Assembly (NCBI GenBank): GCA_016235805.1
Contig: JACRIY010000056.1
Span: forward strand, 1 to 64,000
Direction of reading: 5' to 3'
DNA: 64,000 nucleotides
DNA from: Rhodocyclales bacterium
GTDB taxonomy: Bacteria; Pseudomonadota; Gammaproteobacteria; Burkholderiales; Rhodocyclaceae
A program made the translations under genes and the position numbers. Shown piece after piece: positions 1-8,884 of this stretch; the stretch's first letter is position 1; each line of letters opens with the position of its first letter. The notes under the pieces were generated by a model. It did not search any database. It saw only the letters and a list, made by a program, of their open reading frames with translations, and was not told where the DNA came from.

Positions 1-2147
1 ACTGCGTCTCCTGCGGCGCCTGCGTCAAGGCCTGCCCGACGGCGACGCTGGTCGAAAAGACCGTCGTCGAGCAGGGCCAGGCCGAGCGCAGCGTAGCCAC
101 CACCTGCGCCTATTGCGGCGTCGGCTGCGGCTTCCGCGCCGAGGTGAAGGGCAACCAGGTGGTGCGCATGGTGCCGGCCGACGAGGGCCGCGCCAACGAG
201 GGCCACGCCTGCGTCAAGGGCCGCTTCGCCTGGGGCTATGCGACGCACCCGGACCGCATCACCAAACCCATGATCCGGGCGAAGATCAGCGATCCCTGGC
301 GCGAGGTGTCGTGGGAGGAGGCGCTGAGCCACGCCGCGAGCGAGTTCCGCCGCATCCAGGACAAGCACGGCCGCAATTCGATCGGCGCAATCGTCTCCAG
401 CCGCTGCACCAACGAAGAGGATTACCTGTTGCAGAAGCTGTTGCGTACCGCCTTCGGCAACAACAACGTGGACACCTGCGCCCGCGTCTGCCATTCGCCC
501 ACCGGCTACGGGCTCAAGCAGACCCTGGGCGAATCGGCCGGGACGCAGACCTTCAAGTCGGTCGAACAGGCCGATGTCATCGTCGTGATCGGTGCCAATC
601 CGAGCGACGCCCATCCGGTGTTCGCCTCGCGCCTCAAGCGCCGCGTGCGCGAAGGCGCGCAGCTGATCGTGATCGACCCGCGCGCCATCGACCTGGTCAG
701 CTCCCCGCACGTGCGCGCCGCCCATCACTTGCAACTGCGGCCCGGCACCAACGTCGCGGTGCTCTCGGCCATGGCCCATGTCATCGTCAGCGAGGGCCTG
801 GTCGATGAGGCTTTCGTCGCCGAGCGTTGCGAAGCGAAGGCATTTGCCGACTGGCGCGAGTTCGCGGCGCGGCCCGAGAATTCGCCCGAAGCGCTGGAAG
901 CCGCCAGCGGCGTGCCGGCCGCCGCAGTTCGCGCGGCCGCGCGGCTCTATGCCACCGGCGGCAATGCGGCGATCTACTACGGTTTGGGCGTCACCGAACA
1001 TTCGCAGGGCTCGACCGCCGTGATCGCCATCGCCAACCTCGCCATGGCCACCGGCAACGTCGGCCGCGAGGGCGTCGGCGTCAATCCGCTGCGCGGCCAG
1101 AACAACGTGCAGGGCTCCTGCGACATGGGCAGCTTCCCGCATGAACTGCCCGGCTATCGCCATGTCTCGGACACGGCGACGCGCGAGCTGTTCGAACGCG
1201 ATTGGGGCGTGCAAATCCAGTCCGAACCCGGCCTGCGCATCCCCAACATGCTCGACGCCGCGCTCGACGGTTCCTTCCTGGGCCTCTACTGCCAGGGCGA
1301 GGACCCGGCGCAATCGGACCCCGACACCCATCACGTCACGGCGGCGCTGTCGGCCATGGAATGCGTGGTGGTTCAGGACCTGTTCCTCAACGAAACCGCG
1401 AAGTACGCCCACGTCTTCCTGCCCGGCGCCTCCTTCCTCGAAAAGGATGGCCCCTTCACCAATGCCGAGCGCCGCATCTCGCGCGTGCGCCGCGTCATGC
1501 CGCCGCTGGCCGGCAAGGCCGACTGGGAAACCACGCTGGCGCTGGCCAAGGCCCTGGGCTACCAGATGCACTACGAGCATCCGAGCCAGATCATGGACGA
1601 GATCGCGCGCCTGACGCCTACTTTCACCGGCGTCAGCTACGACAGGCTCGATCACTTGGGCTCGATTCAGTGGCCCTGCAACGACGCCGCGCCGGAAGGC
1701 ACGCCGACCATGCACGTCGATGGCTTCGTGCGTGGCAAGGGGCGCTTCCTGATCACCCAGTACGTGCCGACCGACGAGAAGATCACGCGCCGTTTCCCCT
1801 TGCTGCTCACCACCGGTCGCGTGCTCTCGCAGTACAACGTCGGGGCGCAGACGCGCCGTACCGCCAACACCGACTTTTACGCGGCCGACCTGCTGGAGAT
1901 CCATCCGCACGACGCCGAGGAACGCGGCATCCGCGAGGGCGATCGCGTCGCCGTCGAATCGCGCGTCGGCCGCACGCTGCTGCCGGCCACCGTGACCGAG
2001 CGAGTGGCGCCGGGCGTGGTCTACACCACCTTCCACTTTCCCGAATCCGGCGCCAATATCATCACCACCGAGAACTCCGACTGGGCCACCAACTGCCCCG
2101 AGTACAAGGTCACGGCGGTGCAGGTATCGCGGTCCAGCGGCGCATGA
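1..2147 (+). CDS. fdsA: NAD-dependent formate dehydrogenase, molybdopterin (alpha) subunit, 5'-truncated
   Basis: The reading frame is open from base 3, so the start lies outside the window. The first residues are the end of a ferredoxin-type domain (CxxCxxCxxxCP), followed by the [4Fe-4S] binding CAYCGVGCG segment that opens the bis-MGD catalytic subunit. The active-site ligand is cysteine (TGC at 489-491, in ARVCHSPTG), not selenocysteine. The enzyme oxidises formate to CO2 and passes electrons through Fe-S clusters to an NAD-reducing diaphorase. That pair (fdsG, fdsB) would be expected just upstream. The gene ends in an ATGA overlap with fdhD. The order fdsA-fdhD-fdsD is the usual soluble FDS operon, which supports this identity over a membrane-bound FDH. 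Confidence 0.93.
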   Translation, partial: CVSCGACVKACPTATLVEKTVVEQGQAERSVATTCAYCGVGCGFRAEVKGNQVVRMVPADEGRANEGHACVKGRFAWGYATHPDRITKPMIRAKISDPWREVSWEEALSHAASEFRRIQDKHGRNSIGAIVSSRCTNEEDYLLQKLLRTAFGNNNVDTCARVCHSPTGYGLKQTLGESAGTQTFKSVEQADVIVVIGANPSDAHPVFASRLKRRVREGAQLIVIDPRAIDLVSSPHVRAAHHLQLRPGTNVAVLSAMAHVIVSEGLVDEAFVAERCEAKAFADWREFAARPENSPEALEAASGVPAAAVRAAARLYATGGNAAIYYGLGVTEHSQGSTAVIAIANLAMATGNVGREGVGVNPLRGQNNVQGSCDMGSFPHELPGYRHVSDTATRELFERDWGVQIQSEPGLRIPNMLDAALDGSFLGLYCQGEDPAQSDPDTHHVTAALSAMECVVVQDLFLNETAKYAHVFLPGASFLEKDGPFTNAERRISRVRRVMPPLAGKADWETTLALAKALGYQMHYEHPSQIMDEIARLTPTFTGVSYDRLDHLGSIQWPCNDAAPEGTPTMHVDGFVRGKGRFLITQYVPTDEKITRRFPLLLTTGRVLSQYNVGAQTRRTANTDFYAADLLEIHPHDAEERGIREGDRVAVESRVGRTLLPATVTERVAPGVVYTTFHFPESGANIITTENSDWATNCPEYKVTAVQVSRSSGA

Positions 2148-2935
2148 AAGCCGTCGAGCAGCGCGGCGTCTGGCGCGATGGCGTCGCGAGCGGCGACCAA
2201 CTGGCGGTCGAGACGCCGGTCGCCTTCGAGTACAACGGCATCAGCCACGCGGTGATGCTGGCGACCCCCGCTGACCTAGAGGACTTCTCCGTCGGCTTCA
2301 GCCTGTCCGAGGGCATCGTGGCGCGGCGCGGCGACGTCTTCGGCATCGAGATCGAGGAAGCGGCGGCCGGCATCACGCTCAGGATCGAAATCGCGGCAGG
2401 TGATTTCATGCGGCTCAAGGAACGCCGCCGCAGCCTTGCCGGGCGCACCGGCTGCGGCCTGTGCGGCACCGAGAGCCTCGACCAGGTGCTGCGCGAACTG
2501 GCGCCGCTGCCGGAAGGCAATCCCTTCCCGCTCAACGCGCTTTATGCCGGGATACGCGCTTTGCCGGCGCAGCAGCGCCTGCAGCAGGCCACCGGCGCCA
2601 CGCATGCGGCCTGTCGCGTCGGGCGCGATGGCGCGATCAGCCACGTGCGCGAGGATGTCGGCCGCCACAACGCGCTGGACAAGACGCTGGGTGCGCTGGC
2701 GCGTGACGCGGTAGATGCATCCGGCGATGCGCTGATCATCACCAGCCGCGCCAGCGTCGAGATGGTGCAGAAGGCCGTCGCGCTGGGTGTCGGCACGCTG
2801 GCGGCGGTGTCTGCGCCGACCGCGACGGCGGTGAGTCTTGCGGAGAAATTCAATCTCGCCCTGTTCGGCTTTTTGCGTGGCGATACCTGCGTGGCCTACA
2901 CGCGGGCCTGCCATGTAACGGAGCTGACAGCATGA
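2144..2935 (+). CDS. fdhD: Formate dehydrogenase accessory sulfurtransferase FdhD
   Basis: The product is 263 aa. The ATG overlaps the fdsA stop by four bases, implying translational coupling. Family features are visible: the ETPVAFEYNG opening, the paired-cysteine loop TGCGLCG near residue 110 that carries sulfur from the cysteine desulfurase, and the C-terminal VGRHNALDK and SRASVEMVQKA motifs. FdhD transfers sulfur to the molybdenum cofactor before insertion into formate dehydrogenase. It sits inside the FDS operon, where it is often called fdsC. Confidence 0.95.
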   Translation: MKAVEQRGVWRDGVASGDQLAVETPVAFEYNGISHAVMLATPADLEDFSVGFSLSEGIVARRGDVFGIEIEEAAAGITLRIEIAAGDFMRLKERRRSLAGRTGCGLCGTESLDQVLRELAPLPEGNPFPLNALYAGIRALPAQQRLQQATGATHAACRVGRDGAISHVREDVGRHNALDKTLGALARDAVDASGDALIITSRASVEMVQKAVALGVGTLAAVSAPTATAVSLAEKFNLALFGFLRGDTCVAYTRACHVTELTA

Positions 2936-3141
2936 AACTGGAAAAGCTGATCGCCATGGCCAATCAGATCGGCGCCTTCTTCGAGGCCATGCCGGATCGC
3001 GAGCAGGCCGTGGCCGATGTGGCCAACCACCTGCGCCGCAGTTGGGAGCCGCGCATGCGCCAGCAGATCCTGGCCTGCCTCGGCACGGCCGAGGAGGCGC
3101 AGCTCAAGCCGCTGGTGCGGGAGGCGCTGCGCCGGCTCTGA
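2932..3141 (+). CDS. fdsD: NAD-dependent formate dehydrogenase delta subunit
   Basis: A 69-aa protein whose ATG overlaps the fdhD stop (ATGA). The pattern MANQIGAFFEAMPDREQAV followed by a helix with NHLRRSWEPRMR is typical of the small FdsD subunit found last in fds operons. Its exact role is unsettled; it co-purifies with, or helps assemble, the formate dehydrogenase. It has no cofactor motif. Confidence 0.9.
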   Translation: MKLEKLIAMANQIGAFFEAMPDREQAVADVANHLRRSWEPRMRQQILACLGTAEEAQLKPLVREALRRL

Positions 3142-3170
3142 GAAAAGTTATGCGAAGCGGTATCCCGCGG

Positions 3171-3192
3171 GACGGCGCTGGTACTACGGCGA
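3171..3192 (+). repeat. Degenerate copy of dispersed GTCGGCGCTGG repeat
   Basis: GACGGCGCTGGTACTACGGCGA matches the core of the roughly 25-bp repeat described at 13861 with a few differences. It sits between the convergent ends of fdsD and the esterase gene and overlaps the last codons of the latter. Confidence 0.5.
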
Positions 3193-3879
3193 TTTCGCGG
3201 TCGCGATGCCGTTCATGCGCTCCCGCAGCCAGGCGCCGATGTCGATGATCTCTTCGATGCACACCGAATGCGGCATCGGGTACTCGTGCCATTCCACGTT
3301 ATGGCCGAGACGCTGCACCAGATCGCGCGCGCGGGTGCCGAGTGCGGGTGACACCACGTCGTCCTCCGTGCCGTGGGCGGCGAAAATCGGCAGGACGGCG
3401 TTGACGGCGGTGGCTTCGGTCTCGATCAATTGCGGCGTCGGGATGTAGGTCGACAGGGCGATGATGCCGGCTAGGCGCTCGGCGTGCGTCAGGGCCGTGG
3501 CGTAGGCGATCGCGCCGCCCTGCGAGAAGCCGGCGAGGAAGATGCGTTCGCTGGGCACGCCGCGCAGGTTCTCGCGCTCGATCAGGCGCCGGATCGCGGT
3601 CCGGCTGCGCAGGATGCCGGCTTCGTCGACGGTACGCGTCGTGCTGTCCAGCGTGATGATGTCGTACCAGGCCGGCATCACGTAGCCGCCGTTGCAGGTG
3701 ACCGGGATGGCCGGGGCATTGGGAAAGACGAAGCGCACGCCCGGCTCGTCGTCGAGGCCCAGATGCGGCACCACGGGCTCGAAGTCCGAGCCGTCGGCGC
3801 CGAGGCCGTGCATCCAGATCACGGAAAACGCCGGACGGTCGCCGGATTGCGTTTCGAGGGTGGTAAGCAGTTTGTCCAT
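3184..3879 (-). CDS. Alpha/beta hydrolase, carboxylesterase/phospholipase (YpfH/AP-thioesterase type)
   Basis: The product is 231 aa. It begins with the family pattern VIWMHGLGADGSDF (oxyanion region). The nucleophile elbow is GFSQGGA with Ser119. The likely triad partners are Asp173/174 in HGTEDDVVSP and His204 in PMPHSV. There is no signal peptide, so it is cytosolic. The family hydrolyses short-chain esters, lysophospholipids or acyl-thioesters; the substrate cannot be read from the sequence. It converges on fdsD and is divergent from the AcpH gene, with about 40 bp between the two starts. Confidence 0.88.
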   Translation of the reverse strand: MDKLLTTLETQSGDRPAFSVIWMHGLGADGSDFEPVVPHLGLDDEPGVRFVFPNAPAIPVTCNGGYVMPAWYDIITLDSTTRTVDEAGILRSRTAIRRLIERENLRGVPSERIFLAGFSQGGAIAYATALTHAERLAGIIALSTYIPTPQLIETEATAVNAVLPIFAAHGTEDDVVSPALGTRARDLVQRLGHNVEWHEYPMPHSVCIEEIIDIGAWLRERMNGIATAKSP

Positions 3880-3920
3880 GGACGGATAATACCGGGCAAT
3901 GCAAATCTCCCGAGCCCCTC

Positions 3921-4529
3921 GTGAACTTCCTCGCCCACGCCCTGCTGGCCGGTGACGCGCCCGCCATGGTCGTCGGCGGCGTCGTCGGCGACTGGATCAA
4001 GGGACCGCTGCCCGGCCGCCTGCCGCCCGACCTGGCGCGCGGCGTCGCCCTGCATCGCGCCATCGACAGCCATGCCGAGACCCATCCGGCCTTCCGCCGC
4101 AGTCGTGCGAGGGTTTCGCCGGCGCGCCGCCGCTATGCCGGCGTGCTGGTCGACATCTTCTACGACCACCTGCTGGCGCGCGAGTGGGCGCAACTGCACC
4201 CCCAACCCTTCGCCGAGTACCGCCACGGCGTCTATCGGCAGGTCGCCGAGCGCTTCGCGGACCTGCCGCAGGACGCGCACTACGCCCTGAGCCTGATGGC
4301 GTCCGAAGACTGGTTCCACGGCTATGCGCGGATCGACGGCATCGCCGACGTGCTCGCTCGCATGGCGCGCCGCGCGCGGCGTCCCAATCCGCTGGCCGGC
4401 GGCGAAAGCGAGTTTCTGGCCGATGCGGAGGGTTTCCGCGAGGATTTTCTGGACTGGCTGCCGGCTGCAACAGCCTTCGTCGGGCAGTGGCGTTCCGCGC
4501 CGTTCGCCGGATCGGGCCACGGCACGTGA
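3921..4529 (+). CDS. acpH: Acyl carrier protein phosphodiesterase
   Basis: The product is 202 aa. The opening MNFLAHALLAG, the VGDWIKG segment, the HRAIDSH motif and FYDHLLAREW are characteristic of AcpH (ACP hydrolyase). The enzyme removes 4'-phosphopantetheine from acyl carrier protein. The His/Asp residues in these motifs belong to its HD-like metal site. It is a single-gene unit, followed by the sigma-54 regulatory region. Confidence 0.9.
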   Translation: MNFLAHALLAGDAPAMVVGGVVGDWIKGPLPGRLPPDLARGVALHRAIDSHAETHPAFRRSRARVSPARRRYAGVLVDIFYDHLLAREWAQLHPQPFAEYRHGVYRQVAERFADLPQDAHYALSLMASEDWFHGYARIDGIADVLARMARRARRPNPLAGGESEFLADAEGFREDFLDWLPAATAFVGQWRSAPFAGSGHGT

Positions 4530-4625
4530 CCATCCGTCCTGAATCGTGCCGGCCACGCACGGCGACAGCCGTTATTCCGTCCTCGTCGCTTGCAATGCGA
4601 GGTAATCTGGCCCCTCACCAAATTC

Positions 4626-4658
4626 TGGGTCATATCACCCATTTGCGGTGGGGCAAAT
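4626..4658 (+). promoter_or_regulatory. Two adjacent inverted repeats, candidate upstream activator sites
   Basis: TGGGT-N6-ACCCA (4626-4641) abuts ATTTGC-N6-GCAAAT (4641-4658). Both are perfect half-site pairs 80-110 bp upstream of the -24/-12 element at 4737. That is the position expected for the binding site of an enhancer-binding protein such as the activator encoded at 7394. The rest of 4530-4837 has no gene: it holds these repeats, an AT-rich stretch (4691-4715) and the promoter below. Confidence 0.4.
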
Positions 4659-4736
4659 CAGGGGGCGACTCCCGGTTCGCATGATGCGACTTTTTATTTC
4701 ATATATAAATCAGTTTCTTGTGAGCACGTTCCAGGC

Positions 4737-4753
4737 TGGCACCGTTTCTGCAT
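4737..4753 (+). promoter_or_regulatory. Sigma-54 (-24/-12) promoter
   Basis: TGGCACCGTTTCTGCAT matches the RpoN consensus TGGCAC-N5-TTGCW, with GG at 4738-4739 and GC at 4750-4751 separated by exactly 10 bases. Only the first T of TTGC is changed, to C. Transcription would begin near 4763, about 75 nt before the ATG at 4838. A sigma-54-dependent activator lies four genes downstream, which fits autoregulation or direct control of this operon. Confidence 0.75.
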
Positions 4754-4837
4754 ACCAGTGGGGCAACACCGGCTCCGATGGAGTCTGGTGTGACCGGGAT
4801 TCAAGCCCGAAGACCCTGACCCCAATGGAGAACCATC

Positions 4838-5026
4838 ATGAACAACGTCGCCACGCAAATCGTTTCCTACCTGATCGCCGCATCGCTTCTGACCCTGCCG
4901 ATGGTGACCCCGGCCGCTGCGAAGAACAGCAACAGCCTGGGTCACGGCGTCAAATGCACCTGGGTGCTGGTTTCCTCCGTGAACAACACCAATACCTACA
5001 AGCAGGTCTGTCGCAAGGGCGTCTGA
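4838..5026 (+). CDS. Small secreted protein with two cysteines, unknown function
   Basis: The product is 62 aa. A GGAGA ribosome-binding site lies just upstream (about 4826). Residues 1-28 form a signal peptide with a hydrophobic core and an AAA cleavage region. The mature part is only about 34 residues, polar and basic, with Cys40 and Cys58 able to form one disulfide. The gene directly follows a sigma-54 promoter and overlaps the next frame at its stop. I do not recognise the family. Because of its size and disulfide it could be a ligand, a toxin-like peptide or a small periplasmic factor; these are guesses. Confidence 0.7.
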   Translation: MNNVATQIVSYLIAASLLTLPMVTPAAAKNSNSLGHGVKCTWVLVSSVNNTNTYKQVCRKGV

Positions 5027-5997
5027 TCGTCGCTTCGCTGGCCGGTCGCGCAGCCCGAGGCCTGGCGGCGCTTGGCTTTGCCCTGGCCTTGCCGGCACTG
5101 GCCGAAGTCGCCGGTCCGGTAGCCGGGCCGCCGACCACGACGAACTTCGCCGCCGAGTTCGGCATCGGCCACGAGTCGCAGACGTCGCCGCTGGTCCGTA
5201 TCTCGCCCGAAGGCGTGCTGATCCGGCTCGACGGCTTCGATCGCCTGGCCGGAACGCATTACCAGGGAGGCATCAGCGGATTCACCGACTGGGCCATCGG
5301 CGCGGATTCGCGACTGACCCTGGGCGGGGACATTCACTACAAGCGGGCGCCGGGCGTGCAGGCGCTCGATTTCGCCATGGCATCGGTCAATCCGATGCTG
5401 CGCACCCCCTTCGCCGGTGGCTACTTCGGCATCGGTCCCAACCTGCAGCGGATCGAGGTGGCCGGCGAACGCTTCCGCTCGGTACGCGGCTGGCATGCCG
5501 ACTGGGCCGTCGGCGATCTTGCCGGCAATCACTGGCTGCTGTTCCTCGATCGCGGCACCAATCGCCATTGGGATGACTTGGTCGACCTCGATTCGACCGC
5601 CACCCTGTTCATGGTGAAGCGACGCCAGGTCGAGCCCTTGCCGGGCATCGATGCGATCGACCTCGAGATCGCCGTCGGCCGCGAGCGCAACGATCGCGGC
5701 TTCGCCGAACTGGCGAATCGCAACGCGTTCTTCCGGGTGTCGCTGGACCGCAAGCAATGGGGCATCGGCTGGAGCGCGGGCATGTCATGGCAATCCGCCG
5801 TGTTCGACGACACGCCGCTGCCCGGCCTGCCGGCGCGCCGCGACCGCGCGACCACGGTCGAATTCGGCGCCGCCTATGAAGTCGCGCCGGGACAAACCCT
5901 GAAGTTCGAGGCGATCGCCGCCACCAATCGCGCGAACCTGGCACTGTACGAAAACCGCTATCGCCAGGTCTCGCTGGGGTATGCGATAAGCTGGTAA
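5023..5997 (+). CDS. Putative outer-membrane beta-barrel protein, unknown function
   Basis: About 324 aa. The coding frame has no ATG, GTG or TTG near the signal sequence; the best start is CTG at 5023, forming CTGA with the stop of the preceding mini-protein, so translation may be coupled. The start is therefore uncertain. An Arg-containing N-region is followed by LAALGFALALPALA, a signal peptide. The body alternates short amphipathic strands (e.g. FAAEFGIGHESQ, SLGYAISW), and the last residue is Trp. An aromatic C-terminus is typical of proteins inserted by the BAM complex. No enzymatic motif is visible. It lies between the secreted mini-protein and the two-component pair. Confidence 0.65.
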   Translation: MIVASLAGRAARGLAALGFALALPALAEVAGPVAGPPTTTNFAAEFGIGHESQTSPLVRISPEGVLIRLDGFDRLAGTHYQGGISGFTDWAIGADSRLTLGGDIHYKRAPGVQALDFAMASVNPMLRTPFAGGYFGIGPNLQRIEVAGERFRSVRGWHADWAVGDLAGNHWLLFLDRGTNRHWDDLVDLDSTATLFMVKRRQVEPLPGIDAIDLEIAVGRERNDRGFAELANRNAFFRVSLDRKQWGIGWSAGMSWQSAVFDDTPLPGLPARRDRATTVEFGAAYEVAPGQTLKFEAIAATNRANLALYENRYRQVSLGYAISW

Positions 5998-6037
5998 ATC
6001 ACGGCGCGTCCGGGACGGGGAATTCAAGGTAGAGGCA

Positions 6038-7390
6038 ATGGCAAACGGGGAACACGGCAAACCTTTCAACCTGCTGCGCTGGTTCGCCTGGCTCAGCCCG
6101 ATCGTCATTGCCGCGATCGCGCTGGCCAACGCCTGGCTGATCTCCAACTTCCTCAACAGCCACCTGTTTCAGCGCGAGGCCTCGATCAGCCGCGAATTCG
6201 TGCAGAACATCATGGTCGCCGACGGCTCGCTCGAGTTCCTTACGCGGCCGGGTGACCCGGAACTTGCCGCGCGCTTTCGCAACACCGTGGAACACCTGTC
6301 CACCATGCGCGACGTGCTGCGCGCCAACGTCTTCGGCCAGGACCGGTCCGTCCTCTGGTCCAGCGATCCACAGTTGATCGGTCGCCGTTTCGCCGACAAC
6401 GACGAACTCGACGATGCCATGAAGGGCGAACTCGTCGTCCATGCCGGACGCATCACGCCGTCGAGCCAGGAAAAGCGCGAGCACGAGGGGCTCAATCCGT
6501 CGATCGAATTCTTCGTCGAAAGCTACATTCCGGTGAAGCGCCCCGACGGCCAGGTAGTCGGTGTCGTCGAGCTCTACAAGGCGCCGCTGGCGCTCTCGGA
6601 AGCGATCAACGAAGGGCGGGTGCAGGTCGGCCTGACGGCGCTGGGCAGCGCGTTGCTGCTCTACCTAACTTTGTTCTGGATGATCCGCCGCGCCGACAGC
6701 ACCATTCAGTTGCAACATTCGCGCCTGGTTGAGGCCGAGACCCTGGCCGTGGTCGGCGAACTGACCTCGTCCGTGGCGCACAACATCCGCAACCCGCTGT
6801 CGTCGATCCGCTCCGCTGCGGAACTCGCGCTCGAAGCGCCGACCGAGGATTGTTCGGAGCAGGCCCAGGACATCATCCGCGAAGTCGATCGGATCTCGGC
6901 GCGCATCGTCGAGCTGCTGAATTTTTCCGGCAAGGCGATGCAATCCGGCGCCCCGGGCGACCTTGGCGAACTGCTGGTGCGCTGCGTCGCCGACCACCTG
7001 CCGGCCTTCGAGCGGCAGGGCTTGGCGCTGGTCTGCGAATGCGCGGCGGCCAAGCCCATCGTTGCCGCCGACATGGCGCTGCTGCGGCAGGTCTTCGACA
7101 GCCTGCTGAGCAATGCGGCGGAAGCCATGCAGGCCGGCGGCCGTTGCCGGGTCAGGCTGGCCGATCATGACGGCAATCGATTGAGGGTGGACATCGCGGA
7201 CCACGGCGCCGGCATCGCGCCCGACATCCGCGAGCAGGTGTTCCGTCCGTTTTTCACGACCAAGCCCAAGGGCCTCGGCCTCGGGCTGCCGCTGGCACGC
7301 CGGGTGGTCGAGCGCTACGGTGGCACGCTGGCGCTGGGCGCCGGCGAGGCGGGCGGCACGGTCGTCAGCGTAGTTTTGCCCAGGGCCTGA
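6038..7390 (+). CDS. Membrane sensor histidine kinase
   Basis: The product is 450 aa. One transmembrane helix is at about 20-38 and a second at about 198-216, enclosing a periplasmic domain of about 160 residues (single-Cache-like). The cytoplasmic part has an H-box AHNIRNPLSSIR with His248, then N-, G- (DHGAGIAPDI) and F/G2 (GLGLGLPLARR) boxes. The phospho-acceptor motif of the HNIRNPL type is the one usual for kinases paired with NtrC-family activators. Its partner starts four bases after the stop. The ligand is unknown. Confidence 0.9.
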   Translation: MANGEHGKPFNLLRWFAWLSPIVIAAIALANAWLISNFLNSHLFQREASISREFVQNIMVADGSLEFLTRPGDPELAARFRNTVEHLSTMRDVLRANVFGQDRSVLWSSDPQLIGRRFADNDELDDAMKGELVVHAGRITPSSQEKREHEGLNPSIEFFVESYIPVKRPDGQVVGVVELYKAPLALSEAINEGRVQVGLTALGSALLLYLTLFWMIRRADSTIQLQHSRLVEAETLAVVGELTSSVAHNIRNPLSSIRSAAELALEAPTEDCSEQAQDIIREVDRISARIVELLNFSGKAMQSGAPGDLGELLVRCVADHLPAFERQGLALVCECAAAKPIVAADMALLRQVFDSLLSNAAEAMQAGGRCRVRLADHDGNRLRVDIADHGAGIAPDIREQVFRPFFTTKPKGLGLGLPLARRVVERYGGTLALGAGEAGGTVVSVVLPRA

Positions 7391-7393
7391 ACC

Positions 7394-8812
7394 ATGGCGA
7401 CCTTCCTGATCGTCGACGACGAAGAGACATTCTCCAAGAACGCCGCCAAGTTCCTCGAAAAGGGCGGCCACACGGTGCGCACGGCGGCCACCGGCGGCGC
7501 CGGCATCAGCGCTTTCGCCGAATGCTCGCCGGACGCGGTGGTGCTCGATTTCCGCCTGCCGGACATCGACGGCCTGACGGTGATCGCCCGCATCCGTGCG
7601 CTGGACGCCGCAGTGCCCATCCTTATGATCACCGGCCATGGCAGCATCGAACTCGCGGTTGAGGCGATGAAGGCCGGCGCCAACGACCTGCTGACCAAGC
7701 CCGTCGCGCTCGGCGACCTGCGCCAGCGCCTGGTGCAACTGGCGCAGCGCCAGCTGGAAGCCACGCGCCTGCAGTATTACGAAACGCGCGAGCGCGGCGC
7801 TGGCGGCCTAGGCGCCATCGTCGGCGACAGCGCGGTGATGCAGGAGCTCAGGGAACGCATCGCGCGCATCGCCGATGTCGATGTCGAGGGCGCCGTGCCG
7901 CCGGTCCTGATCATCGGCGAGACCGGCACCGGCAAGGAACTGGTCGCTCGCGCCTGCCATTTCGGCAGTGCCCGGCGCGACCGTCCCTTCATCGAAATCA
8001 ACTGCGCCGCGATTCCGGCCAACCTGCTCGAATCCGAACTCTTCGGCCACGAGCGCGGCGCCTTTACCGACGCCAAGGAACGCAAGCACGGCCTGATCGA
8101 AGCCGCCGACGGCGGCACGCTGTTCCTCGACGAAATCGGCGAAATGGATGTCGGCATGCAGGCCAAGCTGCTCAAGGTGATCGAGGACGGCAAGCTGCGC
8201 CGCGTCGGCTCATTGCAGGAGCGCAAGGTGGATGTCTGCGTGCTCGCCGCGACCAACCAGGACCTCGAAGAGCGGATACGCCAGGGCGCGTTCCGCGCCG
8301 ACCTCTACTTCCGACTGGCCGTGCTCAAGATTCGCGTGCCGGCCCTGCGCGACCGCGACGGCGATGCGCTTGTGCTGGCGCGCCACTTCCTCGCCGAATT
8401 CGCGCGCCGCTACCGCAAACCCGGCATCCGCTTCGATTCCACCGCCGAAGCCGCGCTGGCCGCGCACGCCTGGCCCGGCAACGTGCGCGAATTGCGCAAC
8501 GTGGTCGAGCAGGCGGTGTTGCTGGCCGGCGCCGACGTGATCGCCGCCGGGGCGCTGATGCTGCCGCAGTCCGCGCTGCCCGCCGCAGCCCCGACCGCGC
8601 CGCCAGGAGCGGCGACTGCAACGATCGCCAGCGCAGCCGATCCCGCCGATGGCGGCTCGACGCTCGACCGCGTCGAGCGCGAAATGCTGCTGCAGGCGCT
8701 CGCCGTGTCCGGCGGCAACGTCTCGAAGGCCGCGCGCGAACTGGGTGTCAGCCGCGACACCCTGCGCTACCGGATGGACAAGCACGGGCTGGGCAACGGG
8801 CGTTCGGGCTGA
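7394..8812 (+). CDS. NtrC-family sigma-54-dependent response regulator
   Basis: The product is 472 aa. The receiver domain (1-120) has the acidic pocket DDE and phospho-acceptor Asp52 in VVLDFRLPD. The AAA+ domain has Walker A GETGTGKE, the sigma-54-contacting GAFTDA loop (ELFGHERGAFTDA), Walker B GGTLFLDEI, and the R-finger region. A Fis-type helix-turn-helix ends the protein (GGNVSKAARELGVSRDTLRYRM). It is the cognate partner of the kinase at 6038. The most obvious target is the sigma-54 promoter at 4737, upstream of the same gene group. Confidence 0.95.
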   Translation: MATFLIVDDEETFSKNAAKFLEKGGHTVRTAATGGAGISAFAECSPDAVVLDFRLPDIDGLTVIARIRALDAAVPILMITGHGSIELAVEAMKAGANDLLTKPVALGDLRQRLVQLAQRQLEATRLQYYETRERGAGGLGAIVGDSAVMQELRERIARIADVDVEGAVPPVLIIGETGTGKELVARACHFGSARRDRPFIEINCAAIPANLLESELFGHERGAFTDAKERKHGLIEAADGGTLFLDEIGEMDVGMQAKLLKVIEDGKLRRVGSLQERKVDVCVLAATNQDLEERIRQGAFRADLYFRLAVLKIRVPALRDRDGDALVLARHFLAEFARRYRKPGIRFDSTAEAALAAHAWPGNVRELRNVVEQAVLLAGADVIAAGALMLPQSALPAAAPTAPPGAATATIASAADPADGGSTLDRVEREMLLQALAVSGGNVSKAARELGVSRDTLRYRMDKHGLGNGRSG

Positions 8813-8884
8813 CGGCGAACGTCATTCGTCCTGGAAGCGTTCCGCGTCACTGGTCGTGATGCGTGGCTTGTCATGGCATTGAGC

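Noticed and set aside
1854-1880. CGCCGTACCGCCAACACCGA followed by CTTTTAC, resembling the dispersed repeat
   Set aside because: Several core bases differ and the encoded RRTANTDFY is a normal conserved segment of formate dehydrogenases, so the resemblance may be chance.
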